Shown: piece by piece, positions 10,650-22,400 of the stretch
Numbering within the stretch: the first letter of the stretch is position 1
Layout: each line of letters opens with the position of its first letter
Source: Kitasatospora cineracea
GTDB taxonomy: Bacteria; Actinomycetota; Actinomycetes; Streptomycetales; Streptomycetaceae
Direction of reading: 5' to 3'
Assembly (NCBI RefSeq): GCF_003751605.1
Contig: NZ_RJVJ01000001.1
Location: forward strand, 2,480,001 to 2,544,000
Length of the DNA: 64,000 nucleotides
Translations under genes and position numbers: made by a program
Notes under the pieces: generated by a model
Seen by the model: the letters and a program-made list of their open reading frames with translations, nothing else
Database searches by the model: none
Told to the model about the DNA's origin: nothing

Positions 10650-11067
10650 GTCGGCCTCGGCCTTGAGGCCGGCGGTGGTGTCGGTCCTGGCGTTGAGCAG
10701 GTCCTTCAGGCGGGGGGTCGTGCGCGGCCCGCTTGTCCTTGACGGTCAGCACGTCGCTGACGGAGCCGTCCTCGGGGACGGTGACGGTCAGGTCGACGCC
10801 CGGGACGACCTCGGGGTAGAGGGCGCTGTTGCCGTCGAGGACCGGCTTGGGCAGGGCGAGCGGCAGGGTCAGGGCCCATGCCCTGGCCGCCGGTGTGCAG
10901 CGAGGCCAGCGGGCCGCTGCCGCCACCCGACAGCACCACGCCGTCGACGCTCACGGCGGGCGAGGGGGTGCCGTCCGGGTTGGCGGTCAGCCCGCCGGTG
11001 ATGAGGGTGGCGGCGAGCAGTGCCGCTGTTCCGGGGACCGGTATGCCCGAGTGTTTTTTCTACGCAT
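10650..11067 (-). pseudogene. Degenerate partial duplicate of the LamG/FG-GAP protein gene
   Basis: About 335 bp (10650-10984) closely match 15381-15716 inside the intact minus-strand LamG gene; stretches such as the LDGNSALYPEV and DLTVTV coding segments are the same. At least two single-base insertions break the frame: six Gs instead of five near 10712, and an altered site near 10874. A start with ribosome binding site (AAGAGG then ATG at 11067) and a remnant signal-like stretch AALLAATLITGG remain. The roughly 100 residues that separate signal and conserved block in the intact protein are missing. The 3' two thirds of the gene are absent. It looks like a broken paralogue or a recombination relic. 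Confidence 0.8.
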
Positions 11068-11106
11068 GTCCTCTTGCTGTTCCTTTGACGGATGATGGTC
11101 GGCGAA

Positions 11107-11141
11107 GCTGCCCGCCCGGCCTTGCGGGCCGGGCGGGCAGC
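11107..11141 (-). terminator. Terminator of the LamG protein gene
   Basis: A 15-bp perfect inverted repeat (GCTGCCCGCCCGGCC) with a 5-nt loop, just downstream of the minus-strand stop codon at 11157. Confidence 0.75.
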
Positions 11142-11156
11142 GGGGGACGGGAGGGG

Positions 11157-14100
11157 TCAGTAGCCGGCGAAGTAGCCGTTGGCGTCGATCACCAGATGGG
11201 TGCTCGTGCCGTTGCCGGCCACCTTGAAGGTGCCGCCGCTGGTGCCGGCCAGGTCGAAGGCGGCCTGGTCGGTGCCCGTGGCGTAGCTGAGGCTGGTGGT
11301 GGCCGGCGGGTTGGCACCGGCCGTGTCGACAGCGATGAAGCCGCTGCCGGTCTCACCGGTCGCAGTCAGGTTGAGGACGTAGGTCGGGTTGACCGCACTG
11401 ATGGGAGTGGACCGGCCGTAGGAGCGCACCTCGCCGCTGGTGAAGATGCCGCCGCTTAGCCGGGTGTCGACCAGCCGGGTGGAGGCCATCGGGTGGTAGT
11501 ACTGCCCGGTGCCGGCCGAAGGCGTGGTGGTGAAGTAGCCGACCACGTCACCGACGACGTCGATGCTTCCGCCGTAGTTGTTCTGGATGTCCAGCTTCCC
11601 GTTCGCGGCGACGGGCACGATCTGCAGCACCGTCGTCGGGACGGACACGGTGTAGCTCAGGCTGGTGACCGCACCCACGGCGGAGACCCCGTCGGCGTTG
11701 GCGGTGACGAAGCCGTTCGCGTCGGAGTTGACCACGGTCATGGCGAGGGCCACCGCGCTCACCCCGGAGGACGGGATCCGGCCGCCCGCGCCGCCTGCGG
11801 TCGGGTAGACCAGGGTTCCGCCCGCCGCGATCTTCCCGGTTGGCACGCCGGTGCCGATCCGGGTGTCGATCACCCGGGTCGGGGTGAACGGCACGTACCG
11901 GGCTGCGCCTGTCGCGGAGGTGTCGGTGGTGAAGTAGCCGGTGACGTCGACGATGATCTGGACGCTGGCGCCGTTGCTGACGGTGACGTTGATCTTGCCG
12001 TTGCCGCCGACCGGGACGACCGCGCTGTTGGTGACGGTTCCGGTGGTGTAGTTGAGGGTGCTCGACACCGGGAGCGGGGTGCCGTCCGGGTACAGCGTCA
12101 GGAAGCCGGGTCCGGCCGCGCCGGTGGCGGTCACCGACACCACGGCGGCGCTCACCTTCGAAGTCGGCACGCCGGCCTTGCCGGTGATCTGGACCGGAAC
12201 GGTGTGGGTGCCTGCGACCGGGCCGGTGACGCCGCCGAGACCTGATCGGGTGTCCACCAGCCGGGTCGGGCTCACGGAGACGTACGTCCCGCCCGCAGTC
12301 TGCGCCTGGACGGGCGGGACGGCCGCGTTCCAGGTGCGGACGTCGTCGATCTGGCCGGAGAACCAAGCGGTCTGGGCCTGGCCGTTCAGGTAGCTGCCGA
12401 GCCGGGCCGGGCCGGTGAAGCCGCCGGCCGGGACGTGCCGGAGCACGCCGGTCTGCACGCCGTTGACGTAGAGGGTCATCATGCCGGTGCTCGCCTGGTA
12501 GGTGGCGGTCACCTGAGCCCAGAGGCCGAGTTCGACGGCACCGCCGTGGATGCAGTCGTACGGCCAGCCGGTGCTGTCTCCGGTGGCCATGCAGAACGAC
12601 CACAGGTTGGTGCCGGCGTCGGGATAGAGCATCAGGCCTGCGGTGGTGGTCCCGTCCTGGGAGAAGACGATGCCACCGGTGTTGTTGGGTTTCACCCGTG
12701 CCGAGACCGTCAGGTCGCCGGTGTTGGACAGCGTGAGCGCCGGACCGCCGGCGGTCAGGCCGCCGTGGGCGGTGGACGGGGTGGACCCGTCGGCCGCCGT
12801 GTTCAGCAGCACGTCGGAGCCGTACAGGTCACCGGTGTTCCACTGCGCGCCGGCGGTGCCGGTCAGCGCGAGCGAGCCCGCGCTGTCCGTGGTGGTGGTC
12901 AGGGTGCTGCCGGTGGGGTTGGTGCCGATGTCCTGGAAGTTCCAGGAGTGGTTGGGGGTGGTGAGTGTGGTGGTGGTGTTGGTGAGTGTGGGGGTGTTGG
13001 CGAGTGTGGTTGGTTTGGTGTTGGTGGTCTGGCCGGTGGTGTGGTCGGTGGTCCAGAGGGTGGGGATGCCGCTGCCGGTGAGGTCGGCGGCGCGGAGGGT
13101 GAGGTTCTTGCCGGTGTTCCAGCCGGAGGCGGCGATGGTGTAGGTGCCGGTGGTGGTGAGGGTGGTGCCGTCGGTGGTGGCCTTGAGGCCGGTCCAGAGG
13201 TGGAGTGCGCCGGTGGCGGGCTTCCAGAGGTACAGCGCGGTGCCGCCGGCGAGTTGGGCGGTGGCCAGCTTCCACTGGTCCCAGTCCCGGGTGCCGTCGG
13301 GGGTGTTGAGGGCGGTCAGGACGGTGCAGTTGGCCAGGCAGATGCTGCCCCAGTCGGGGTCGGTGTTGCCGTAGCCGTTGGAGGTGGTGGACCAGTGCAG
13401 GACGAGGTCGCCGCCGGTGACGGCGAGCAGGTCCGGGTGGCCGGTGCTCCGGCTGCTGGTGTTGCCGGCGGTCACCACCTGGGTGGCCGGGCTCCGGTCG
13501 GTGCCGAACAGCGAGCCGCCGGTGATCCGCAGCGGCGCGGTGGCGCTGCCGAGGGTGGTGCGCAGCGGGTCGGTGCTGCCGTCGCTGCACATGACGGTGC
13601 CGCCGCCGGCGTTGGCGCCGGTGGGGAAGTAGGCGAGGACGTCCTGCGCGCCGTTGCCGCAGAAGTTGCCGGTGACGGTCTGCGCGCCGTTCCATTCGGT
13701 GGGGTCGGCCGTGGGGTTGATGCCCAGGCCGTTGACGCCGATGTTGGTGGTGCTCGGTGCCACTGTTCCGTCGCCGTGCCCGCTGCTCAGCCACAGGCCC
13801 GCCGGGAACGCGCTGCCGGGTGAGCCGGGGACGATCAGGTCGGGGGTGCCGTCGAGGTTGAGGTCGCCGTCCTTGGCCGGTGGATTGATCGCCGAGCCGG
13901 TGAACCATACGGTGACCGCCTGCCCGAGGTTGCCGCCCGCTGAATAGGCGTTCACCGTCAGGGTGTTGACCAAGTGTTCGAGCGGCACGGTGATGGCCTG
14001 GAGGCCGGTGGCACTGATCTTCACCGGCGGGTTCTGGTTCAGCTGGTACTGGTAGCCGGAAACCGTCGAGCCGACCGGCGGCGTCAGGGTGAACGTGCAC

Positions 14101-16061
14101 AAGGTGCCGACCTGTGGCAGCGTGCCGCTCTCACTGGCCTGCGGGCAGACGGTGCCGCCGCTTGACACGACCCCGGGTGCGCCGGGTCGGGTCGGGTCCC
14201 AGGTGAAGGTGCAGGGGCTCGACCAGTCGGAGGTCAGTGTGTTGTCGGTGGTGACGGCCTGCCAGGTGAAGGAGGTGGAGGCCCCGCCGGAGGCGGTCTT
14301 GAACAGGCTCTCCGGGACGGGCATGACCGCGGGCTGGCCGGACGCTCCGTTGTAGGAGGCGGAGTTGATGCCGTTGGCGGGGGTGAGCAGGTTGGTGTGG
14401 CTGCCGTCACCGGACTTGTAGAGGGTGAAGCCGGTGGTGAGGGAGCTGCCGGTGGGGGTGGAGACGGGGGCGTAGAGCGTCACCGAGGTGTCGCCCAGGA
14501 CCGTCGAGGAGCAGTTGGTGGCGGGGGAGGTGTAGAGGCCGGACGGGGTGTCGGGCTTCTTGTCGTAGGTGATGGTGAGGTTGGCGGTGCTGGCCTGGAA
14601 CTCCTTGAACGCGTAGTTGTCGGAGTGGTCGTCGGCGCGCAGGGCGACGGTCTGGGTCCACTTCCAGTCGTTGACGGCCTGGTTGATGGGACCGGTGATG
14701 TCGTAGGCGTTGATCGGGCCGGCCGGGCAGTTGGAGTTGTAGCCCTTGGCGAAGTTCTGGTCGCCGACGCGGCTGCCGAGGTTGCCGGACCAGTAGTTCC
14801 AGGTGGCGTTGGTGCTGTCCAGGGTCGCGCCGGGGACGTAGACGCCGACGGACTGGTTGTGGCCGGAGGTCAGGCAGGCCCAGGAGTGGGTCTCGGTGAT
14901 GCCGAAGTAGGCGCCGTAGACGACCGCGCCGTGCAGCAGGTTCTGGTCGATGGGGAAGTTGAAGATGCTCAGCGCTTCGCCGCCGTAGCCGCCGTTGCCG
15001 ATCTGGGTGATGCCCGAGGTCGGGTCGACGGTGCTGTTCCAGTACTTCGTGCCGGGGTAGGCGGCGGAGGGGCTGGAGTAGGCGCTCTTGCCCCAGTTGG
15101 GGGAGTACGTCGGGTCGAGGAAGACCGGGTAGGTCGTGTCCGCGGCGTCCAGCAGATCGGCGGGGGCGGCGAGTTCGATCGACCGGTCCTTGACCGTCGG
15201 CTTCAGCTTCGCCCGGTGGGCGGCAGCGAGGGCCGCCGACTCCGGCCGCACAGCGGCGCGGTTGCCGGCTGCGGCGGGCCGGTCGGCCTCCGCCGTCGGG
15301 GTGGAGTCCCAGGCGAGGGGGGCCGGCGCGGTGTAGAGCTTGCGGCCGTGCTGGTCGGTGACGGCGAGGTTGCCGTCGGCGTCGGCCTCGGCCTTGAGGC
15401 CGGCGGTGGTGTCGGTCCTGGCGTTGAGCAGGTCCTTCAGGCGGGGGTCGTGGGCGGCCCGCTTGTCCTTGACGGTCAGCACGTCGCTGATCGCACCGGT
15501 TTCACGGACGGTGACGGTCAGGTCGACGCCGGGCAGGACCTCGGGGTAGAGGGCGCTGTTGCCGTCGAGGACCGGCTTGGGCAGGGCGACGGGCAGGGTG
15601 AGTTCGAAGCCCTGGCCGCCGGTGTGCAGGGAGGCCATCGGACCGCTGCCGCCACCCGACAGCACCACGCTGCTGGGCGTCACAGCGGGTGAGAGGGTGC
15701 CGTCCGGGTTGGCCTTCAGCGTCGCGTCCAGGCCCCTCCAGGCACCGTCGCGGAAGGTTCGCACCGGGACGGCGGACTGGGTGAGGGTCAGCGTCCCGTC
15801 GGGGTTGGCGGTGGTCTGCGCCGTCTCCGTGGTCAGCGCGTCCGCCACCACCGGCTTGCCGGTCCGCTTCGCCTGCGCCGAAGCCTCCCGCTCCGTCAAG
15901 GGCTTCACGGCAGCCGACGGGGTGCCCTGTGGTGCCGCGGACGTCGCGAAAGCCGGCGCTCCTGCCAGTGTTGCGGCGGCCAGCGCACCGGCCAACAGTG
16001 CCGCCCCTCCCCTGTTGGGGCGGTCAAAACGTCTCTGTATTCCCATTTTCCCTGTTTCCAT
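11157..16061 (-). CDS. Large secreted LamG/FG-GAP multidomain protein
   Basis: A 1,634-residue exported protein. Residues 1-45 form a signal peptide (RRFDRPNRGG, then the ALLAGALAAATLAGAPAFA core with an AxA-type end). A conserved block (about 90-300) contains DGAWRGLDATL, SGGGSGP and TYPVFLDPT. A beta-rich DNRLRE-like module (about 305-495) ends TVALRADDHSDNYAFKEF. Two fibronectin-like linkers follow, then an FG-GAP/VCBS region with the calcium-type motif DLNLDGTPDL near 730. A LamG jelly-roll lies at about 1035-1245 (GRV-like RVKPNNTGGIVFS, ending SGQIDDVRTWN). Three C-terminal repeats begin TRLVDTR, TRVIDTR and TRLVDTR (about 1267, 1392 and 1527), each ending in a GYF block. Starts at 16061 or 16046 are both possible. 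It is divergent from the RHS toxin gene; such pairs suggest a shared extracellular role, perhaps display or adhesion. Exact function unknown. Confidence 0.88.
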   Translation of the reverse strand: METGKMGIQRRFDRPNRGGAALLAGALAAATLAGAPAFATSAAPQGTPSAAVKPLTEREASAQAKRTGKPVVADALTTETAQTTANPDGTLTLTQSAVPVRTFRDGAWRGLDATLKANPDGTLSPAVTPSSVVLSGGGSGPMASLHTGGQGFELTLPVALPKPVLDGNSALYPEVLPGVDLTVTVRETGAISDVLTVKDKRAAHDPRLKDLLNARTDTTAGLKAEADADGNLAVTDQHGRKLYTAPAPLAWDSTPTAEADRPAAAGNRAAVRPESAALAAAHRAKLKPTVKDRSIELAAPADLLDAADTTYPVFLDPTYSPNWGKSAYSSPSAAYPGTKYWNSTVDPTSGITQIGNGGYGGEALSIFNFPIDQNLLHGAVVYGAYFGITETHSWACLTSGHNQSVGVYVPGATLDSTNATWNYWSGNLGSRVGDQNFAKGYNSNCPAGPINAYDITGPINQAVNDWKWTQTVALRADDHSDNYAFKEFQASTANLTITYDKKPDTPSGLYTSPATNCSSTVLGDTSVTLYAPVSTPTGSSLTTGFTLYKSGDGSHTNLLTPANGINSASYNGASGQPAVMPVPESLFKTASGGASTSFTWQAVTTDNTLTSDWSSPCTFTWDPTRPGAPGVVSSGGTVCPQASESGTLPQVGTLCTFTLTPPVGSTVSGYQYQLNQNPPVKISATGLQAITVPLEHLVNTLTVNAYSAGGNLGQAVTVWFTGSAINPPAKDGDLNLDGTPDLIVPGSPGSAFPAGLWLSSGHGDGTVAPSTTNIGVNGLGINPTADPTEWNGAQTVTGNFCGNGAQDVLAYFPTGANAGGGTVMCSDGSTDPLRTTLGSATAPLRITGGSLFGTDRSPATQVVTAGNTSSRSTGHPDLLAVTGGDLVLHWSTTSNGYGNTDPDWGSICLANCTVLTALNTPDGTRDWDQWKLATAQLAGGTALYLWKPATGALHLWTGLKATTDGTTLTTTGTYTIAASGWNTGKNLTLRAADLTGSGIPTLWTTDHTTGQTTNTKPTTLANTPTLTNTTTTLTTPNHSWNFQDIGTNPTGSTLTTTTDSAGSLALTGTAGAQWNTGDLYGSDVLLNTAADGSTPSTAHGGLTAGGPALTLSNTGDLTVSARVKPNNTGGIVFSQDGTTTAGLMLYPDAGTNLWSFCMATGDSTGWPYDCIHGGAVELGLWAQVTATYQASTGMMTLYVNGVQTGVLRHVPAGGFTGPARLGSYLNGQAQTAWFSGQIDDVRTWNAAVPPVQAQTAGGTYVSVSPTRLVDTRSGLGGVTGPVAGTHTVPVQITGKAGVPTSKVSAAVVSVTATGAAGPGFLTLYPDGTPLPVSSTLNYTTGTVTNSAVVPVGGNGKINVTVSNGASVQIIVDVTGYFTTDTSATGAARYVPFTPTRVIDTRIGTGVPTGKIAAGGTLVYPTAGGAGGRIPSSGVSAVALAMTVVNSDANGFVTANADGVSAVGAVTSLSYTVSVPTTVLQIVPVAANGKLDIQNNYGGSIDVVGDVVGYFTTTPSAGTGQYYHPMASTRLVDTRLSGGIFTSGEVRSYGRSTPISAVNPTYVLNLTATGETGSGFIAVDTAGANPPATTSLSYATGTDQAAFDLAGTSGGTFKVAGNGTSTHLVIDANGYFAGY

Positions 16062-16172
16062 AATTGACTTCCGGAGTTTCGAGAATTCGTCTCCGGAGGG
16101 TGCTTATCACGAACTGGCGACAGGATGCGACAGGCCTCCGGGCGGCCCGGGGAGGGCGGTGGCGGAGAGTTA

Positions 16173-16209
16173 TGCCATGGAATGGCAAACTTTCCCATCG
16201 AATGGCAAA
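16173..16209. promoter_or_regulatory. Two tandem CCAT-N3-ATGG dyads, 20 bp apart
   Basis: TGCCAT-GGA-ATGGCA (16173-16187) is a perfect dyad. A second CCAT-CGA-ATGG lies exactly 20 bp on, and both continue GAATGGCAAA as direct repeats (16180 and 16200). Two helical turns of spacing suggest cooperative binding of a dimeric regulator in the intergenic region between the LamG and RHS genes. Confidence 0.5.
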
Positions 16210-16324
16210 GTGGTGGGGCGGGATGGGGCGAAGTGGCCGGAAGGCCCTTCAAATGAGGCGATCTGATGGCCTGTCGGCCCTTCGTGAGGATTGGGTCGGA
16301 TGGTCCCATCGCAGATAAAAACGG

Positions 16325-16334
16325 AGCATATGCT
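16325..16334. promoter_or_regulatory. AGCATATGCT palindrome
   Basis: A perfect 10-bp palindrome, almost extended by GG and CC on the flanks, in the AT-richer half of the LamG-RHS divergent region. Possible protein binding site; nothing more can be said. Confidence 0.3.
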
Positions 16335-16366
16335 TCCAATTGCCGTGTCCACATGGCGGGCGTGAC

Positions 16367-16379
16367 TGATTTGTAATCA
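16367..16379. promoter_or_regulatory. TGATT-TGT-AATCA dyad
   Basis: A perfect 5-bp inverted repeat with a 3-nt centre, about 105 bp before the RHS start. The 60-bp line holding it is only about 50% GC. It may be an operator or part of the RHS promoter; no clear -35/-10 pair was identified. Confidence 0.35.
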
Positions 16380-16485
16380 ATGGAGTGGTGATTAGTTCCT
16401 GCCCGTCGGCGAGGATCATCGCTGGCATTCGAACGATCTGGGTGCCGGGCCGGTCGATCTGCTGCCGGCCTTTTGCCTGCGTACG

Positions 16486-19400
16486 GTGGGGGCGGTTTTG
16501 CGTTCGAGGATTCGGCGGAGAGAGTGGCACTCGGCCCTGGGGCGGATCGCCCTGGTGCTGTCGACGGCGCTGGTCGCGCAGGTGGGCATCAGCACCACCG
16601 TGGCGGCGGCCCGGCCTGCGGGCCACGCTCCGGACGCCCAGCTCGGCCGAGTGGTCAAGACCACCTCGCAGAAGCCGAAGTCCGTGCCGCGCGACAAGCC
16701 GCTGTCCAGCCGGACCCTGGCCACCCCCAAGTGGCCCGCCGCGTCCGAGGGGTCGCTGTCGCTGACGGGCGGTGACAAGCAGATCGCGGGCGGCAGCCCG
16801 GTGTGGGGACGGACGGTGCCCGACGCCAAGGGCGGACCGGCCGGTCCCGCCTCGCTGGGTGTCAAGGTGCTGGACCACAAGGCCGCACAGGCAGCCGGCA
16901 TCGACGGTGTGATCGCCCAGCTCGCCCCGGGCGACCGGACGAAGGGCAGGACCCAGGTCGGGCTGGACTACTCGTCCTTCGCCGAGGCGTACGGCGGTGA
17001 CTACGCGTCCCGCCTGCACCTGGTCACGCTGCCCGCCTGCGCGCTGACCACCCCCGAGGTCCCGGACTGCCGGGTGCAGACCCCGGTGCCGACCACCAAC
17101 GACGTCGAGCACCGGACGCTGTCCGCCACCCTGGAGCTCAACTCCGGTGTGCAGGACGCTGATCAGGTGCCCCAGGCGAAGGGATCGGGCGGCGCCGGCA
17201 TCCAGCAGGCGTCGTTCACCGCCGCCGCTCCGGCGGGCGTGCAGAGCGCGGGGGCGACCGTGCTCGCCGCGACCGCCGGCACCTCGTCCGGCAACGGCGG
17301 CGGCGCCGGCGGCCAGTACGGTGCCACCTCGCTGAGCCCGTCCGGCAGTTGGGCCTCCGGCAGTGCGTCCGGCTCCTTCAACTACAGCTACCCGATCTCG
17401 ACCCCGCCCGCGGTGTCCGGCCTGGTCCCGAGCCTCAACCTGTCGTACGACTCGGGCAGCGTGGACGGCAAGACCGCCTCCAGCCAGGCGCAGTCCTCGT
17501 GGATCGGCGACGGCTGGGCGATGGCGGACTCGTTCATCGAGCAGACCTTCGTCTCCTGCTCGGACTCGCCCGAGGGCATCGCACAGCCGGCCGCCAAGTC
17601 GACCGGCGACATGTGCTACAACGGCCCGCTGCTGAGCGTGTCGTTCAACGGCTCGTCCTCCTCGCTGATCTGGGACGCGGCCTCCAGCACCTGGAAGCCC
17701 AGTGACGCCAGCGGCCTCGTCGTCTCGCACGTGACCGGTAGCAACAACGGGTCGGGGACGTTCAACACCGACTACTGGACGCTGACGGACCGTTCGGGGA
17801 CGGTGTACAGCTTCGGGCGCAACCAGCTGCCCGGCTGGTCGTCGGGCAAAGCGGTGACGAACTCGGTGGACTCGGAGCCGGTGTACTCGGCGAACCCGGG
17901 CGACCCCTGCTACAACGCGACGTTCGCCAACGCGGTGTGCACGACGGCGTACCGCTGGCACCTGGACTACGTCAAGGACCTGCACGGCAACGCGATGTCG
18001 TACTGGTACAAGCAGGACACCAACTACTACGGGCGCAACAACGGTGCCACGATGACGCCGTACGTGCGCGACAGCCACCTCGACCGCATCGACTACGGCT
18101 TCACCGACGGCAACGCCTACGGCACGGTCGCGGACAGGGTCTCCTTCACCACCGGGGACCGCTGCGTCACCGGGACCTGCCGGCCGCTGAACGCGGCGAA
18201 CGCGGCGAACTGGCCGGACGTGCCCTTCGACCTCGTGTGCGCGCAGGGCGCCACCTGCACCACTACCTCGCCGGGCTTCTTCTCCACCGTCCGGCTGACC
18301 GGCATCGCCACCTCGCAGTGGAACGGCAGCGCCTACGCGCCGGTGGACACCTGGGCGCTGGCGCAGTCGATCCCGACGACGGGCACGTACAACACCTCGA
18401 CGCTGTGGCTGGACTCGATCACCCACACCGGCAAGGACACCTCCGCGGGCGGGCCGGAGGTGCCGCTGCCGCCGGTGACGTTCCACGGCGCGATGATGGC
18501 CAACCGGGTCGACTACACCACCGGCAACGGCTCGGGGCTCGGCCCGCTGAACCGGTACCGGATCGACCGGATCACCACCGAGACCGGCAGCGCGATCGGC
18601 GTCGAGTACACGCTGCCCGACGCCTGCACCCCGGCCGGCATCCAGGGCCTGGACCCGGCGACCAACACCTCCTCGTGCTACCCCGTCAACTGGACGCCGA
18701 AGTTCATGACGGACCCGTACACGGACTGGTTCAACAAGTACGTGGTCAAGTCGGTCTCGCAGTCCGACCCCTCGGGCGGCTCGGCGGGCCTGTACACCGC
18801 GTACACCTACAAGGGCGGCGGCGCCTGGCACCACGACGACAACGAGGTCGTCAAGGCCAAGTACCGCACCTGGGGCCAGTGGCGCGGCTACGGCGACGTG
18901 CAGACCCGCACCGGCCAGGGCGCCGACCCGCTCACCCTCTCCGAGTCCTGGTTCTACCGGGGCATGGACGGCGACTGGCTCTCCCCGACCAGCACCCGCA
19001 CCGTCAACCTGGCCGACTCCCAGGGCGGCACCCACCGCGACAGCGACCAACTCTCCGGCAACGCCCTGGAATCCACCGCCTACACCTACGACGGCGGGCC
19101 GGTCGACCACTCCAGCATCAACTCCTACTGGGTCTCCGCCCCCACCGCCAGCCGCACCCGCACCGGGCTGCCCCCGCTCACCGCCAACGCCACCGGCAAG
19201 GTCGAGACCTGGGCCCGCCAGGCCATCACCTCCACCAGCCCCACCACCTGGCGCACCACCGAGACCGACACCAGCTACGACACCGACCCCGCCTCGCCGA
19301 CCTTCGGCCTGGAGCTGTACACCTACAGCCACGGTGACCTCGCGCTGGCCGGCACCGCGAACTCGCAGGAGACCTGCGCCCGCACCGCCTACGCCCCGGC

Positions 19401-22400
19401 CAACACCGCGCTCAACCTCAGCGGCCTGGTCGCCGAGAGCGAGACCGACGCCAAGCCCTGCGCCGGCGCCAACCCGGGCGGCGCCAGCGCCCCCACCGAC
19501 GCCCAGCTCAACAAGCTGACCGCGCCGACCGGCCTCAACCGGGCCACCGACGTCGTCTCGGCCGACCGCACCTTCTACGACAACCCGACGATGGCGGCCA
19601 CCTGGCCGCAGCCCGCCGCGCCCACGTGGCCGCAGGCCGCCCCCACCAAGGGCGACGTCTCCGTCACCCAGGCCGCGACCGGCTACAGCGGCGGCGCGTT
19701 CACCTACCAGACCAAGTCGGCGACCGTCATGGACGCCTACGGCCGGCCCACCGCCTCGTACGATCCGCTCGGCCACAAGACCAGCACCGAGTACACGACC
19801 ACCCCGTACCTCACCACCACCGGGGCCAAGGCCACCAACGCGCTCGGCCAGACCACCAGCACCACCCTCGCCCCGGCCCGCGCGCTCACGCTGACCGTGA
19901 CCGACCCCAACGGCATCGTCACCAGCGTCAAGTCCGACGGCATGGGCCGCACCACCGGCGTGTGGCGCAACTCGCGCACCACCGATCAGCCCGCCAACCA
20001 GAAGTACAGCTACAGCTTCCCCGCCACCGGGACCACCGCCCCGGTCGTCGTCACCACCCAGGTGATGAACGAGGAGAGCGGCTACTCCCAGGCCACCACC
20101 CTGCTGGACGCCATGCTCCGGGTCCGCCAGGTCCAGGGCCAGGCCGTCACCACCGCCAACGGGCGGATCGTCAGCGACACCTTCTACGACTCGCACGGCT
20201 GGGCCTACAAGACCTACAGCAACTACCGGGACACCACCGCGAACCCGGGCCCCGACCTGGTCTCCCCGGTCGGCGGCGACGCCAACATCGACCAGCAGAC
20301 CCTGACCTCCTTCGACGGCCTCGGCCGGCCCAGCGTGGTCAAGACCCTCCAGCAGCAGCAGGTCCGGAGCACCACCTACAGCCAGTACCTCGGCGACCGC
20401 GCCGTCGTCGTCCCGCCCACCGGCGGCACCGCCACCGCGACCGTCACCGACGGCCTCGGCCGCGCCGTCGAACTCGACCAGTACGCCACCGCGCCCACCG
20501 TCAGCACCGCGGTCACCGGAGGCTTCACCACCGCCACCGCCACCGGCGGCACCACCACCGCCACCCACTACAGCTACGACACGCTCGGCCGCCCGCTCCG
20601 GACCACCGACGCCCAGGGCGCGGTCTGGAGCACCGGCTACGACTACCTCGGCCGCCCGGTCAGCCAGAGCGACCCGGACGCCGGATCCACCCCGGCCGGA
20701 TCCCCGACGCTCTACGACGCCGCGGGCAACGTCCTGCAGTCCACCGACCCGGCCGGGCACACCACGTCCTTCGTCTACGACGCGCTCAACCGGAAGACCG
20801 CGCAGTACGGCGTCCCGCTCAGCGGCCAGCCCACGGCCACCCCGACCGCCACCTGGGTCTACGACAACAGCGACAACGCCGTCCCCGGCATGGCCTACCC
20901 CGTCGGCCACGTCACCACCGAGACCTCGAACACCCCGCTGGGCGCCTTCAAGACCCAGGCGCTGGGCTTCAACATCTTCAACGAGCCGACCGGCGAGAGC
21001 TACACCATCCCCGGCAGCGCCTCCGTCACCGGCAGCTCGGCGATCGCCGGGACCTACACCTACCGGCACAGCTACAACCCGGTCACCGGCTCGCCGAAGT
21101 CCACGCTGATCCCGGCCGCCGGCGGCATGGACGCAGAGATCCTGACCACCGGCTACGCCGGCTACCACGGCATCGACCTGCCCGCCACGCTCGGCGGCAC
21201 CCACGGCTACACCCAGGGCGTCAGCTACACCTCCTTCGGCCAGGTCGCCCAGACCGTGATCGGCTCGGCCACCGACAAGGCCACGGTCTCGTACACCTAC
21301 GACCCGCACACCGCCAAGCTCACCGACCAGAACGTCGTCAACACCGCCGTCTCCAGCACCCCGCTGGACGACACCAGCTACACCTACGACCCGGCCGGCA
21401 ACATCACCTCGCAGACCGGCGTCCGCAACGGCGCCGCGACCGAGACCCAGTGCTACACCTACGACCCGCTCGACCGCCTCACCCAGGCCTGGACCACCGC
21501 GAGCACCGCCGGCTCCTGCGCCACCCAGCCCACCGCGCTGAACGTCGGCAGCACCGTCAAGGACGGCGTCACCGGCAGTGCCTACTGGACGAGTTGGACC
21601 TTCGACGTCCTCGGCCAGCCCAAGACCCAGACCGAACACGCCCTGGCCGGCGGCGGCAACGACACCACCACCAGCTACACCTACGGCGGCAGCGCCGCGA
21701 GCTGCACCACCCCCAGCACCGGCGCCCACACCCTGGCCAGTGCCACCCGCACCACCGGTACCAACACCGGCACCAGCACCTACTGCTACAACTCGCTCGG
21801 AGCCACCACCTCCCGCACCACCAGCGCCGGCCAGCAACCCCTCGCCTGGGACAACCAGGGCCGCCTGCAGACGGCCGGTACCGGCGCCAACGCCACCACC
21901 TACTACTACGACGCCTCCGGCCAGGTCATCGAGCGCGCCGACCCCGGCACCCTCACCCTCTTCCTCCCCGACCAGCAGATCACCGTCACCGGACAGACCG
22001 CCCTCAGCGCCGTCCGCACCTACGCCCTCCCCGGCGGCGGCACCGCCGTCCTCACCAACACCGCCTACGGCTTCGAACTCTCCGACCAGCACGGCAGCGG
22101 CACCGTCAGCCTCGACGCCACCGCCAAGAACCCGTCCTGGCGCCAGCTCACCCCCTACGGCGCCCCGCGCGGCGCCGCCGCCGGCGGCTCCTGGCTCGAC
22201 CCGAACGGCTTCCTCGGCAAGTCACTCAGCACCAACGCCCAACTCACCACCGTCGGCGCCCGCCAGTACGACACCACCCTCGGCCGCTTCATCAGCCTCG
22301 ACCCGGTCTTCGAAGCCTCCGACCCCCAGCAGCTCAACGGCTACACCTACGGCTCCAGCAACCCGGTCGTCCACAGCGACCCCAGCGGCCTGATGGCCTG

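Noticed and set aside
16249..22092. A 1,947-residue open frame antisense to the RHS gene
   Set aside because: Long antisense frames are expected in very GC-rich coding DNA. The translation is low-complexity Gly/Val/Arg with no domain, while the sense frame has clear RHS features.
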